NCBI GenBank assembly: GCA_964418605.1
Contig: CAYQLY010000006.1
Span: 62,001 to 126,000 of the forward strand
Direction of reading: 5' to 3'
DNA from: CAYQLY01 sp964418605
GTDB taxonomy: Bacteria; Bacteroidota; Bacteroidia; Cytophagales; Cyclobacteriaceae
DNA length: 64,000 nucleotides
The stretch's first letter is position 1; each line of letters opens with the position of its first letter. Positions 18,079 through 25,912 of the stretch are shown piece by piece. The notes beneath the pieces were generated by a model that saw only the letters and a program-made list of their open reading frames with translations, was not told the DNA's origin and ran no database searches. Made by a program: the position numbers and the translations under genes.

Positions 18079-18720
18079 ATGAACACCATACGATATATAC
18101 TTGCCATCTGTACAGTAGCATCTGTACTTTCGGCAACAGCCCAAGATCAAAAAAAAACAACGAGCGATTCGACTACAGTACATCCTTTATATCCAGAGGT
18201 GGTGAGCTTATACAAGCATAATAGGTACGTGAGCTTGTGTGGGGGATTTAAAGCAGCTTTCGGAAGAGGGTTATACGGTTTCGCGGTTGATATTCGACCA
18301 CGTGTAGGCTACTTTGTTGCTAATCGATTTTTAGCAGGAGTGGATGCAACCAATACATTTATTTGGGGTAATTATGTAACTAGCAAATACTCTTTTTTAG
18401 GTGGTATTTTTTCCCGATACTATATTGGCAAACGAGGTCACTTTTTTGCTGAAGCAGAATACCACATGGGTAATTACTGTAGTGCTGCTAATTTTATGGA
18501 CAATAAAATACATTCGATTGTTTCTTACGGAGCAGGGGCACGCGTACATATTCCTAAATCGAAAGGTAGATTTTATTTAGAAATTGACTTCAAAGGTTAT
18601 AGTTATTTGGATAACTCTGAATGTTCTCATGCTTTTATATTGGGTATGCTAGGCGTAAGTTATACGATCAAAGGGAAAAAAGCAAAGCAAGCCTTAGGGT
18701 TGCCGTCTTCCATAAAGTAA
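18079..18720 (+). CDS. Secreted outer-membrane beta-barrel-like protein
   Basis: Starting at ATG 18079 gives 213 residues, beginning MNTIRYILAICTVASVLSATAQ, a good signal peptide with cleavage near ATAQ; ATG 18046 in the same frame is an alternative that lengthens the n-region by 11 residues. The mature part alternates polar and aromatic residues with glycine-rich turns (LCGGFKAAFGRGLYGFAVD, FLGGIFSRYYIGKRGHFF), typical of small Bacteroidota outer-membrane barrels. No specific family is recognised. It lies 45-78 bases after the crystallin-like lipoprotein gene and may share its transcript. Confidence 0.6.
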   Translation: MNTIRYILAICTVASVLSATAQDQKKTTSDSTTVHPLYPEVVSLYKHNRYVSLCGGFKAAFGRGLYGFAVDIRPRVGYFVANRFLAGVDATNTFIWGNYVTSKYSFLGGIFSRYYIGKRGHFFAEAEYHMGNYCSAANFMDNKIHSIVSYGAGARVHIPKSKGRFYLEIDFKGYSYLDNSECSHAFILGMLGVSYTIKGKKAKQALGLPSSIK

Positions 18721-18755
18721 AGAAGAAAAAAACAATTAAGCCATTGTTGGTGTTA

Positions 18756-18795
18756 ACTTTGTCAGTCGCTCGGCTGTAGCCGAGTGACTTTTCTT
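18756..18795 (+). repeat. REP-like palindrome, copy A
   Basis: A 40-base element, identical over all 40 bases to the copy at 19481-19520. Its core is a near-palindrome: left arm AGTCGCTCGGCT, two bases GT, right arm AGCCGAGTGACT, with one G-T wobble in a 12-pair stem, preceded by ACTTTGTC and followed by a T-rich end. It directly abuts the stop codon of the RAYT gene, overlapping by one base, and may also end transcription of the barrel gene. Confidence 0.85.
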
Positions 18796-19325
18796 CAAGT
18801 GTTTATCATCTTAAGTGGCGACTGGGAACAAGAACTACTATAATACCATGTATTAGAATCTGTAACATATCCTGCTTTTACAGGATTATTCTGTATGTAA
18901 TCCATTTTCTGATGAAATATGGAAGGATAGTTTAACTCAATACGGTAATTCGTCTTTTGCCAAAACATGTATTTCTCATTTTGTTTTCGAAAGCGGGCAT
19001 GATACTCAAATACATGCAACATCCATTCTTTCCTACTTTCGCCTGGTTCATGTTTAATAATACTAATGATTTTTTTGGCAGTAAAGCTTTTGAAGTCACG
19101 AAGTATAGAGGGTAAGGTAGCTTGAGGGCTTCTTACAATCATATGGATATGGCTTGGCATAATAACATATGCATATATTTCAAGATTCTTGTTATGTATA
19201 CAAAATGCTAAACTTTGAATAACTACATCATTGTAAGACTGTCGAGTAAACACGTCTACCCAGCCTACAACAGAAATAGTAATAAAGTAAGGATGATCAG
19301 TAGTTGCTTTCCTTAATTCAGACAT
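18795..19325 (-). CDS. REP-associated tyrosine transposase (RAYT, Y1/HUH family)
   Basis: A 176-residue protein of the IS200/IS605-like Y1 transposase family. The N-terminus has YFITISVVGW, then AYVIMPSHIHMIV with the metal-binding His-x-His pair at His59 and His61. A QKMDYIQNNPVKAGYV segment near residues 139-154 is diagnostic of RAYT proteins and probably includes the nucleophilic tyrosine (Tyr143 is the best candidate). The gene has no TnpB partner and is bracketed by palindromic repeats, the arrangement expected when a domesticated RAYT recognises REP hairpins. Length is typical and no damage is visible. Confidence 0.9.
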   Translation of the reverse strand: MSELRKATTDHPYFITISVVGWVDVFTRQSYNDVVIQSLAFCIHNKNLEIYAYVIMPSHIHMIVRSPQATLPSILRDFKSFTAKKIISIIKHEPGESRKEWMLHVFEYHARFRKQNEKYMFWQKTNYRIELNYPSIFHQKMDYIQNNPVKAGYVTDSNTWYYSSSCSQSPLKMINT

Positions 19326-19412
19326 TTGTATTTTTGATTTTATAAATATAAAAAATATTTTTAATAAATTTTAATTATAAATTAAACATATTTTATATAT
19401 AAAACTCATATT

Positions 19413-19437
19413 AATCACTCGGCAAAGCCGAGCGATT
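19413..19437 (-). repeat. REP-like palindrome, inverted variant copy C
   Basis: AATCACTCGGC, loop AAA, GCCGAGCGATT, followed by GAC. The stem has a single A-C mismatch at the same position as the wobble in copies A and B. It aligns with the reverse complement of copies A and B, so C and B make an inverted pair 43 bases apart upstream of the RAYT gene, similar to a BIME unit. Confidence 0.75.
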
Positions 19438-19480
19438 GACGAGAAATTATAGTATTGATAAAAAAATAATCAGCCCCACT

Positions 19481-19520
19481 ACTTTGTCAGTCGCTCGGCT
19501 GTAGCCGAGTGACTTTTCTT
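19481..19520 (+). repeat. REP-like palindrome, copy B
   Basis: All 40 bases match copy A at 18756-18795, in the same orientation; the flanking bases differ on both sides. It lies 5 bases beyond the stop codon of the leftward VWA gene. Together with copies A and C it brackets the RAYT gene. Confidence 0.85.
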
Positions 19521-19525
19521 TAGGA

Positions 19526-21565
19526 TTATTTATAACCATGCCATTTGCGCAAAGACCATTCCATGGTAGCCAACAAGGCCATCAGAAAAAAAATCCATCG
19601 CCATTCGATAAGAGCAGTTGTTTGTTCAATCGGTGAAGATACGTGTTTAAAAGACAAAGAATGAAGTTTTTTTTCTAATACATCCAGTTGTGATTCTGTA
19701 AAAAATGACCCACCAGTAGTCGCAGCAATTGATCGCAATATTTCAAAGTCTGCTTCCGTTCGCAACGATTCAATAGCAAGATGTTGTACAGTCCACATGC
19801 CATAGCTTTTTTCTATAGTAGTTCCTTCTCGAATCCGCGCTTCATAGTGGTATACGCCTGGAGGCAATGATCCTAATTCGAACGGAGTTAACGAATTAAT
19901 GTATGTGTAATTGGTTTTTTTTCCGTTCGGATCTGTGATGTCTAATTCTATTTTTTTACCGGTTAGCGGTTCTCCAAGAGGCGTATATAACTCTGTTTCA
20001 AGCCGAACAGATTCATGTTCTGCAAAGGTTGATTGTGTCGGATAGACATGTAAAGAGGTTTTCTTAGTGTCTGTTAAGAGGTATTGAATTGTTTTTTGGA
20101 TGAGTTCGTCAAACGCATACGTATGTTGCGTTTTTTCATATTCCGCTAAACGCCATTTCCAAATTCCTTCACCAAATAAAAATCCTGTCTTAGAGTCAAG
20201 CTGTTCGTATATGCCCAGTAATGGCGTCAATAAAGCAGACTTGTTTTGAATCAGAATAGGTTTGAAAGCAGGTGAAAAAGCATAAACACCAGACCGAATT
20301 AAAAATGGAGGGTAGTCTTGAATTAATTCTTGATGAGATTGATCAATTGAAAAATGTTTAAATGAAGAATAATATAAAGGCGTTACTTCACTATACGATG
20401 ATGACGCAGGGAATTGAAAAGGCAACGCCATATGTCGTAGGTCTGTTGATGGTGTGATGATATAAAATAAATTCGTCGCAGACTGTAAAAGCGTTGGAGG
20501 TAAATCGAATAAACGGGTTGGAAGTTGATGTAAAATAATAAGCGCATAAGTTGATTTTTTAGGTTTTTGTTGAAACGAACGGATGCTTATTTCTACCTCA
20601 TAGGATTCATCCGCACTTAAAGCTGCTTTAAGTGCTTTTATATCTGGATGCGGTGTTGCAGCATATAACAAGATTGTTTTTTTTTCATCCACCACTTGAA
20701 TATAAATATCTTTCACATTGTTTTTCAAAGTGAACTCATCCGCTTGAGGTTCGATTTGTATCGTATAATGAGCTAGTTTCGTTTTCGTTTTACCAGGCTC
20801 AACCATGAAAGATAAACGCTCACCATAATTTTGTGATGGTGCTGTTAACTTTCTCGATGCGATGGGTTTTCCTTCACTAAGGATAGTTACGGTAATTGGT
20901 TTATTTAAAAATCCATTCGCTTGAACGTCGACACTAAGCGGTGTTGCATTTTTTCCAAACACCGTTGGATTATGTATGATTTGTTTTAAAATCAAATCTT
21001 TTTTTTGAATCGTATCTCCATGCGCAATCACATGAATGGGGAAAGCATACGAATAGGTAGAAGGTCTGCGCCCTTCTGTATAAACCCCATCTGAATATAA
21101 CCAGATGCCTGCGTGTGGCTGATTCTCGTATTTTTCATCTAGCCGCTGAAGAAATCCATCTAAGTTGGTTGTTGGAAAAGAAAAGGCTTTTTTTTGGTAA
21201 GCAAGTGAAGATCCCCCACTTAAGTATTCGTAGCGTACTGTAAATCGATTCTCTTCTTTTTTCATCAGCTTATCGAGTTGATCAAGAAAAGCATAAGTAG
21301 ACGCACTGTCTTTTTTTGTCTGTAGCATCGATTGGGAGTCATCAATAGCTATCACCATGATTGGCTTTTCAGTAGAGTTCCGTATAAATCGTAGAAGTGG
21401 CGAAAAGAGAAGATAGCTGAGTATAAAGACTAGGGCGAAACGACTAAAAAATAAGACCCCGCGCAAATAAATGGGCTCTAGTGCTGATTTTAAATACAAT
21501 ACTCCACTATAGACGCCTGCGACTAACACGCTGATCACTAAAGCTAAAGGCATAGATGCAACCAT
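19526..21565 (-). CDS. Large membrane-anchored VWA-like protein of unknown role
   Basis: The start is set at ATG 21565 (679 residues); the longer open frame to 21748 begins with TTG and would overlap the divergent lipoprotein gene. The N-terminus holds two membrane spans (MPLALVISVLVAGVYSGVLY and FFSRFALVFILSYLLF), then IMVIAIDDSQSML, a von Willebrand A metal-site start (D-x-S-x-S). A long soluble, probably beta-rich periplasmic region follows, with a final membrane span near WIFFLMALLATMEW. This layout recurs in Bacteroidota proteins distantly related to BatA-type proteins. Function is unknown. The MoxR and DUF58 genes that often partner such proteins sit elsewhere, at 42323-44617. Confidence 0.7.
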   Translation of the reverse strand: MVASMPLALVISVLVAGVYSGVLYLKSALEPIYLRGVLFFSRFALVFILSYLLFSPLLRFIRNSTEKPIMVIAIDDSQSMLQTKKDSASTYAFLDQLDKLMKKEENRFTVRYEYLSGGSSLAYQKKAFSFPTTNLDGFLQRLDEKYENQPHAGIWLYSDGVYTEGRRPSTYSYAFPIHVIAHGDTIQKKDLILKQIIHNPTVFGKNATPLSVDVQANGFLNKPITVTILSEGKPIASRKLTAPSQNYGERLSFMVEPGKTKTKLAHYTIQIEPQADEFTLKNNVKDIYIQVVDEKKTILLYAATPHPDIKALKAALSADESYEVEISIRSFQQKPKKSTYALIILHQLPTRLFDLPPTLLQSATNLFYIITPSTDLRHMALPFQFPASSSYSEVTPLYYSSFKHFSIDQSHQELIQDYPPFLIRSGVYAFSPAFKPILIQNKSALLTPLLGIYEQLDSKTGFLFGEGIWKWRLAEYEKTQHTYAFDELIQKTIQYLLTDTKKTSLHVYPTQSTFAEHESVRLETELYTPLGEPLTGKKIELDITDPNGKKTNYTYINSLTPFELGSLPPGVYHYEARIREGTTIEKSYGMWTVQHLAIESLRTEADFEILRSIAATTGGSFFTESQLDVLEKKLHSLSFKHVSSPIEQTTALIEWRWIFFLMALLATMEWSLRKWHGYK

Positions 21566-21677
21566 AGGGCTAATTTTAAGAGTATTTAGGGAGATATAGG
21601 TCTTTTTGGAGAATTTAAATATTTTATTAAATTTGAGGAAATTTTTAAAAACATAAACAAGTAAAAAAATACAAATT

Positions 21678-22592
21678 ATGAAAAAGATATTGGCATATGT
21701 AATGAGCCTTGTGGCTGTTACTACTATTTTAAGCAGCTGCGGAAGCAAAACAACTCCTACGCCTACTACATTAGGTGTTGATTTTATTAATCCTCCTACA
21801 GCATTAGTTGGTGGTGTTTATAAAGTAACTGTAAAGTTTACTGCACCTGATAAAATTGATAGATTAGAGTTATCTATCGTTGAAACTAAAAAAGATGGTA
21901 ACGTGGTAACAACCCCCGTTAAAGATTTCCCAAAAACAAGCGGTTTCAGCACAGATACTGAACATTCTATTTTGATTGAATATACGCCAGGCGCTGATGT
22001 AGCCTCTTTTATAATAACAGGAGTAGTAAAGGATAAAAAGAGTGGAACAGCTACTAAGTCTATAGAAAGATTTACAATAGGCGGCGCTGCAGGTGCTGAT
22101 ATCTCAACATCGGCAGTTGTTTTACTAGGTAGCCAAGATAATGCAACTGATCCAAGTTTCTATGCTACATCTACACAAACACCTTATAAACAAGCTGATG
22201 CAAAAGCTAGTTCTGCCGTTATTGATTTTGGATTTGGAACAGGTGCTGCTGCTGGAAATGAATTTTTCATAGGATCTCCTATGGATGTTTCTGTAGCTGC
22301 TATTTATAATAATGCTACTACAGGAGTTCAAACATGGGCTACAAAGCTGAATACAACATTCAAGGCAACAACACTAGATGCAGCTGGATTTGATGCTATC
22401 ACAACATCTGCTGCACTGGGTACTGCTTTTGATGCTGGTACAGATACTACTCCAAATACACGAGTAAAAGCAGCAGAGACAGCTGTTGGAAAAGTATTTG
22501 GTTTCCAAACACAAGCAGGTAAAAAAGGCTTAGTAAAAGTAACAGCTCGAACAGCTAACTCTATCAGCTTAGTTGTTAAAGTTCAAAAATAA
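21678..22592 (+). CDS. Lipoprotein of unknown function
   Basis: A 304-residue protein with a clear lipoprotein signal: MKKILAYVMSLVAVTTILSSC, lipobox LSSC with Cys21. Residues about 40-125 look like an immunoglobulin-like beta domain (GGVYKVTVKFTAPDKIDRLE). The rest is alanine/threonine-rich and contains a KVFGFQTQAGKKGLVKVTA segment near the end. No family is recognised. It is divergent from the VWA gene with about 112 bases between starts, and a strong terminator follows 24 bases after its stop. Confidence 0.7.
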   Translation: MKKILAYVMSLVAVTTILSSCGSKTTPTPTTLGVDFINPPTALVGGVYKVTVKFTAPDKIDRLELSIVETKKDGNVVTTPVKDFPKTSGFSTDTEHSILIEYTPGADVASFIITGVVKDKKSGTATKSIERFTIGGAAGADISTSAVVLLGSQDNATDPSFYATSTQTPYKQADAKASSAVIDFGFGTGAAAGNEFFIGSPMDVSVAAIYNNATTGVQTWATKLNTTFKATTLDAAGFDAITTSAALGTAFDAGTDTTPNTRVKAAETAVGKVFGFQTQAGKKGLVKVTARTANSISLVVKVQK

Positions 22593-22615
22593 TCTTTGCT
22601 GAAATATTTAATATT

Positions 22616-22647
22616 AAAAAAGCCCTTGATTAATCAAGGGCTTTTTT
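22616..22647. terminator. Bidirectional rho-independent terminator
   Basis: AAAAA, then AGCCCTTGAT, loop TA, ATCAAGGGCT and a T run: a perfect 10-pair stem flanked by A and T tracts. It sits between the converging lipoprotein gene (+) and purE (-) and can serve both. Confidence 0.93.
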
Positions 22648-22653
22648 AATTGG

Positions 22654-23157
22654 TTATTTTTTCTTATTTATTTTTGACGATTCTTTTTCAACTTTATTTC
22701 GCAGCGTGTTTTTATAAAGAAGTAGGCGCTCGGCTATTTTTTCATGGTGGCATCCTATTATTTCAGCAGCTAGAATACCGGCATTTTTTCCGGCATTGAG
22801 TGCCACTGTTGCTACGGGTATACCATTAGGCATTTGAAGGATGGATAAAATAGAATCCCATCCATCTAGTGAGTTGGAAGATTTGATCGGTACGCCGATA
22901 ACAGGTAATGTAGTCAGCGAAGCAATCATTCCGGGTAGATGAGCTGCACCACCTGCTCCGGCAATAATAACTTTTAATCCCCTTTTTCGTGCTTCTTCGG
23001 CATACTTTACCATCTTGTATGGTGTGCGATGCGCGGATACAATATCTATTTCATAGGTTATTTTAAACTCATCGAGTAGCTCAGCCGCTTCTTTCATAAT
23101 TGGAAGATCGGATGCGCTGCCCATAACAATACCTACCATTGGTTTTGAATCACTCAT
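22654..23157 (-). CDS. purE: N5-carboxyaminoimidazole ribonucleotide mutase (PurE)
   Basis: A 167-residue class I PurE. VGIVMGSASDLPIMKEAAEL opens the chain (GSxSD motif binding the substrate phosphate), EIDIVSAHRTPYKM carries the catalytic His of the SAHR motif, and VIIAGAGGAAHLPGM matches the conserved GAGGAAHLPG loop. It converts N5-CAIR to CAIR in purine synthesis in the cytosol. Its start overlaps the purK stop by 4 bases, so the two are coupled, as usual for this two-step pathway. The last 15 residues are lysine-rich. Confidence 0.97.
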   Translation of the reverse strand: MSDSKPMVGIVMGSASDLPIMKEAAELLDEFKITYEIDIVSAHRTPYKMVKYAEEARKRGLKVIIAGAGGAAHLPGMIASLTTLPVIGVPIKSSNSLDGWDSILSILQMPNGIPVATVALNAGKNAGILAAEIIGCHHEKIAERLLLYKNTLRNKVEKESSKINKKK

Positions 23158-24293
23158 GTGGTAATAGAAATCTGTTTTTTAACGCTCAAAATCTGTTTTT
23201 CTATTTCTTTTGTTGAATCTCCTAAGATAGTGATATGTCCCATTTTTCGGAAAGGTTTTGTTTGTTTTTTTCCGTAAAGATGAACGAAGCAGTTTTTTAA
23301 CTTTAATATATCTTCAATACCTTGGTAGACAACAGGTCCTGTACTACCGGCAGCACCTAATAAGTTAATGATGCCGCATGGTGTACGAAGCGATGTATTT
23401 CCTAAAGGAAGATTTAAAACAGCCCTCCAATGTTGTTCAAATTGGGAGGTGAAACATCCTTCTATTGTATGGTGACCACTATTATGTGGGCGTGGGGCTA
23501 TTTCGTTGACTAAAAGTTGATTAGAGGTAGTAAGAAATAATTCCACAGCTAATACACCTACTAGCTTTAGTTGTTCAGCAATACTTATAGCAAGTTCCAT
23601 AGCTTGTTTTTCTGTAGCCTGGTCTATACGTGCAGGTGCGAGAAGGTAATCAACCACGTTGAGTTCTTGATTAAAAACAAGTTCTACTGCAGGATAAGTT
23701 GCAATATCTCCTTTTTTATTGCGTGCCACAATGATGGATATCTCTTTTTCAATAGCTATTGTTTTTTCCAAAATACTTGGTTGATCAAATCCTTTTTTAA
23801 TATCTTCTGGTGTTTGGATTTTTTGAACCCCTCGACCATCATATCCGGCATAGGCTAATTTTTGTACAGCAGGTAAAAAATCAACATGCTGATAAATTTC
23901 ATCTTGTGATGAAACGACAATATAGTCACTCGTTGGAATATGGTGTTTTTTGTAAAATGCTTTTTGTGCACGCTTATCTTGAATAAGAGCAATGGCATCA
24001 GGTTGTGGAAAAACGTTTATACCTTCCGACTCCAATTTTTTTAATGCATCAGTATTAATATGTTCTATTTCAATGGTGATGAGGTTTTTATTTTTTCCGA
24101 ATGAATAAACAGTTTCAAAATCGGTTAATAATCCCGTAGAAAAATGATTTGCTATTAGTTTACACGATGCATTTGGATCCGGATCTAGTACATCGATATC
24201 TAAATTAAATTTAATGCCTGCTTCAATAAGCATTTGACCAAGTTGCCCACCACCCAATAATCCGATTGTATAGTCTCTATAAAATAATGCCAT
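23154..24293 (-). CDS. purK: N5-carboxyaminoimidazole ribonucleotide synthase (PurK)
   Basis: A 379-residue ATP-grasp ligase. IGLLGGGQLGQMLIEAG (residues 11-27) is the PurK N-terminal signature. KLAYAGYDGRGVQKI is the glycine-rich ATP loop, and NEIAPRPHNSGHHTIEGC holds the metal-binding and substrate residues. It carboxylates AIR with bicarbonate and ATP, passing the product to PurE encoded next to it. Only 7 bases separate it from the upstream amidotransferase gene, so it is probably part of a long - strand transcript. Confidence 0.97.
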   Translation of the reverse strand: MALFYRDYTIGLLGGGQLGQMLIEAGIKFNLDIDVLDPDPNASCKLIANHFSTGLLTDFETVYSFGKNKNLITIEIEHINTDALKKLESEGINVFPQPDAIALIQDKRAQKAFYKKHHIPTSDYIVVSSQDEIYQHVDFLPAVQKLAYAGYDGRGVQKIQTPEDIKKGFDQPSILEKTIAIEKEISIIVARNKKGDIATYPAVELVFNQELNVVDYLLAPARIDQATEKQAMELAISIAEQLKLVGVLAVELFLTTSNQLLVNEIAPRPHNSGHHTIEGCFTSQFEQHWRAVLNLPLGNTSLRTPCGIINLLGAAGSTGPVVYQGIEDILKLKNCFVHLYGKKQTKPFRKMGHITILGDSTKEIEKQILSVKKQISITT

Positions 24294-24300
24294 GTATGTA

Positions 24301-25161
24301 TTAAGCTTGAATCGATTTTAATGTAATCGAAAGATCTTCTTCTACAATAAGGCAATGGTTTCGTGGAATAAGTTTCCAATCTGTATCCATATCTGTTAGT
24401 TTTTCTGAAACAACAAGTACAGACCATTCGTCAGATGATGAAGGAGTCATTTCACAAATACCATTTTTACAGACATATTTTGTTTCTTGTGAATAATAAA
24501 GAGTTAAAGGATCTTCTTCCTTGGAGCTGATATACCGTGTAGCAATAAGTACAGATCCATTGGTAATGGCAAAATTTAGGTAAGATGGTTCATTTTGTAT
24601 ACCGTATTTTGTTTTCAAGTGATTAAGTTCACGAATGGTTGCCTCAAGCGATTCAACAATCGATGGAATCGTATTTGGATCGTTTGTTTGATTTAGTTTT
24701 TCAATAAATAAAGCAAAAATATGTTCAGAATCTGTCTCACCTCTAATCCAATTATAGAGTTCGTCGGATAACTTGTTTCGTAAATCCCTTTTTAACAAAT
24801 GGAAGTTATCTATTCCACCATTATGCATCATGAGAAAATTTTTATAAACAAAAGGATGGCAGTTTGCTTCAGATACATCACCCACGCTGGCTGCACGCAC
24901 GTGTGCTAAAAAGCAGGGCGATTGAATTTTAGCTGCAATGGATTGAAGATTGCGATTGCTCCAGGCAGGATTAATGGATACAAATGTAGCCGGATGCTTA
25001 TCTATTTCCGGTGCGTACCACCCAATTCCAAACCCATCGCCGTTTAGAGGCTCTTCTAATTCACGTGCATGCATACTTTGTTGAATTAATGAGTTTTTAG
25101 GTTTATATAATAACTCATTCATAAGAATGCGGCTTCCTTTATAAGCTAAAAATCGACACAT
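24301..25161 (-). CDS. Class II glutamine amidotransferase (YafJ/EgtC-like)
   Basis: A 286-residue single-domain Ntn hydrolase. It begins MCRFLAYKG, putting the nucleophile at Cys2 after Met removal; GDGFGIGWY, SPCFLAHVRAASVG and CHPFVYKNFLMMHNGGI provide the glutamine-binding and oxyanion residues. No synthetase domain is attached, unlike asparagine synthase or PurF. The family hydrolyses glutamine-like gamma-glutamyl amides, as EgtC does, but the physiological substrate of stand-alone members is mostly unknown. No ergothioneine genes are nearby. It sits upstream of purK on the same strand. Confidence 0.85.
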   Translation of the reverse strand: MCRFLAYKGSRILMNELLYKPKNSLIQQSMHARELEEPLNGDGFGIGWYAPEIDKHPATFVSINPAWSNRNLQSIAAKIQSPCFLAHVRAASVGDVSEANCHPFVYKNFLMMHNGGIDNFHLLKRDLRNKLSDELYNWIRGETDSEHIFALFIEKLNQTNDPNTIPSIVESLEATIRELNHLKTKYGIQNEPSYLNFAITNGSVLIATRYISSKEEDPLTLYYSQETKYVCKNGICEMTPSSSDEWSVLVVSEKLTDMDTDWKLIPRNHCLIVEEDLSITLKSIQA

Positions 25162-25218
25162 TTTTTGTTTATTTGAAAAGATAAATATACGGCGTTTGTA
25201 TGAGGTGTTAGTATTCTT

Positions 25219-25911
25219 TTAGTTTAAAAACTCAAACCCCTTCCAAGTGGGCTGTGATGGAATAGGCGCAGAACAAGATAAAATTGTTTTTTGAACTGGA
25301 TGTATAAATTCAATATGTTGTGCGTGTAGGTTGATGCATTGATCGGTATTTGCTGTAGGATATCCATACTTAATATCACCTCGAATTGGACAACCCATAA
25401 AGGCTAGTTGTGCGCGTATTTGGTGTGGGCGTCCTGTCAAAGGATAAACTTCAAGTAAAAAAAAATGATCCACTTGACGAATCAGCTTGTAGTTTAATTC
25501 TACGTTTAAAAGATTCTTATGGGCAGCTTTTGTGTACAGTTTAACTTTATTTTTACTAGTATCTTTTTCTAACCAATGTATTAATGTCTTTTCTTCTTCC
25601 GCTGGTTTGTTTTTAATAATAGCCCAATAGGTTTTCTTTATTTTTTTTTCTCGAAACAAAGCATTCATCCGCTCGAGTGCCTTGGATGTTTTGGCTAATA
25701 CAACTAACCCACTTACGGGTCTATCAATTCGATGAATCACACCGCAGAAAATATTGCCTGGCTTTTGGTATTTTTTTTTAAGATAATCTTTAACTAAATC
25801 AACCAGTGATGCATCTCCTGTTCGATCACCTTGTACGAGAAGTCCTCCTTTCTTATTAACAATGATAAGGTGATTATCTTCATAAAGAATAGTAAAAAAA
25901 TGATTAGTCAT
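25219..25911 (-). CDS. RluA-family RNA pseudouridine synthase
   Basis: A 230-residue protein. GVIHRIDRPVSGLVVLAKT contains the catalytic Asp of the HRLD/HRID motif found in the RluA family, and VYPLTGRPHQIRAQLAFMG is the conserved C-terminal TGRxHQIR motif. There is no S4 domain at the N-terminus, so it is of the short type. It isomerises uridine in rRNA or tRNA; the target position cannot be told from the sequence. It is separated by a single base from the CNNM gene upstream. Confidence 0.93.
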   Translation of the reverse strand: MTNHFFTILYEDNHLIIVNKKGGLLVQGDRTGDASLVDLVKDYLKKKYQKPGNIFCGVIHRIDRPVSGLVVLAKTSKALERMNALFREKKIKKTYWAIIKNKPAEEEKTLIHWLEKDTSKNKVKLYTKAAHKNLLNVELNYKLIRQVDHFFLLEVYPLTGRPHQIRAQLAFMGCPIRGDIKYGYPTANTDQCINLHAQHIEFIHPVQKTILSCSAPIPSQPTWKGFEFLN

Positions 25912-25912
25912 A

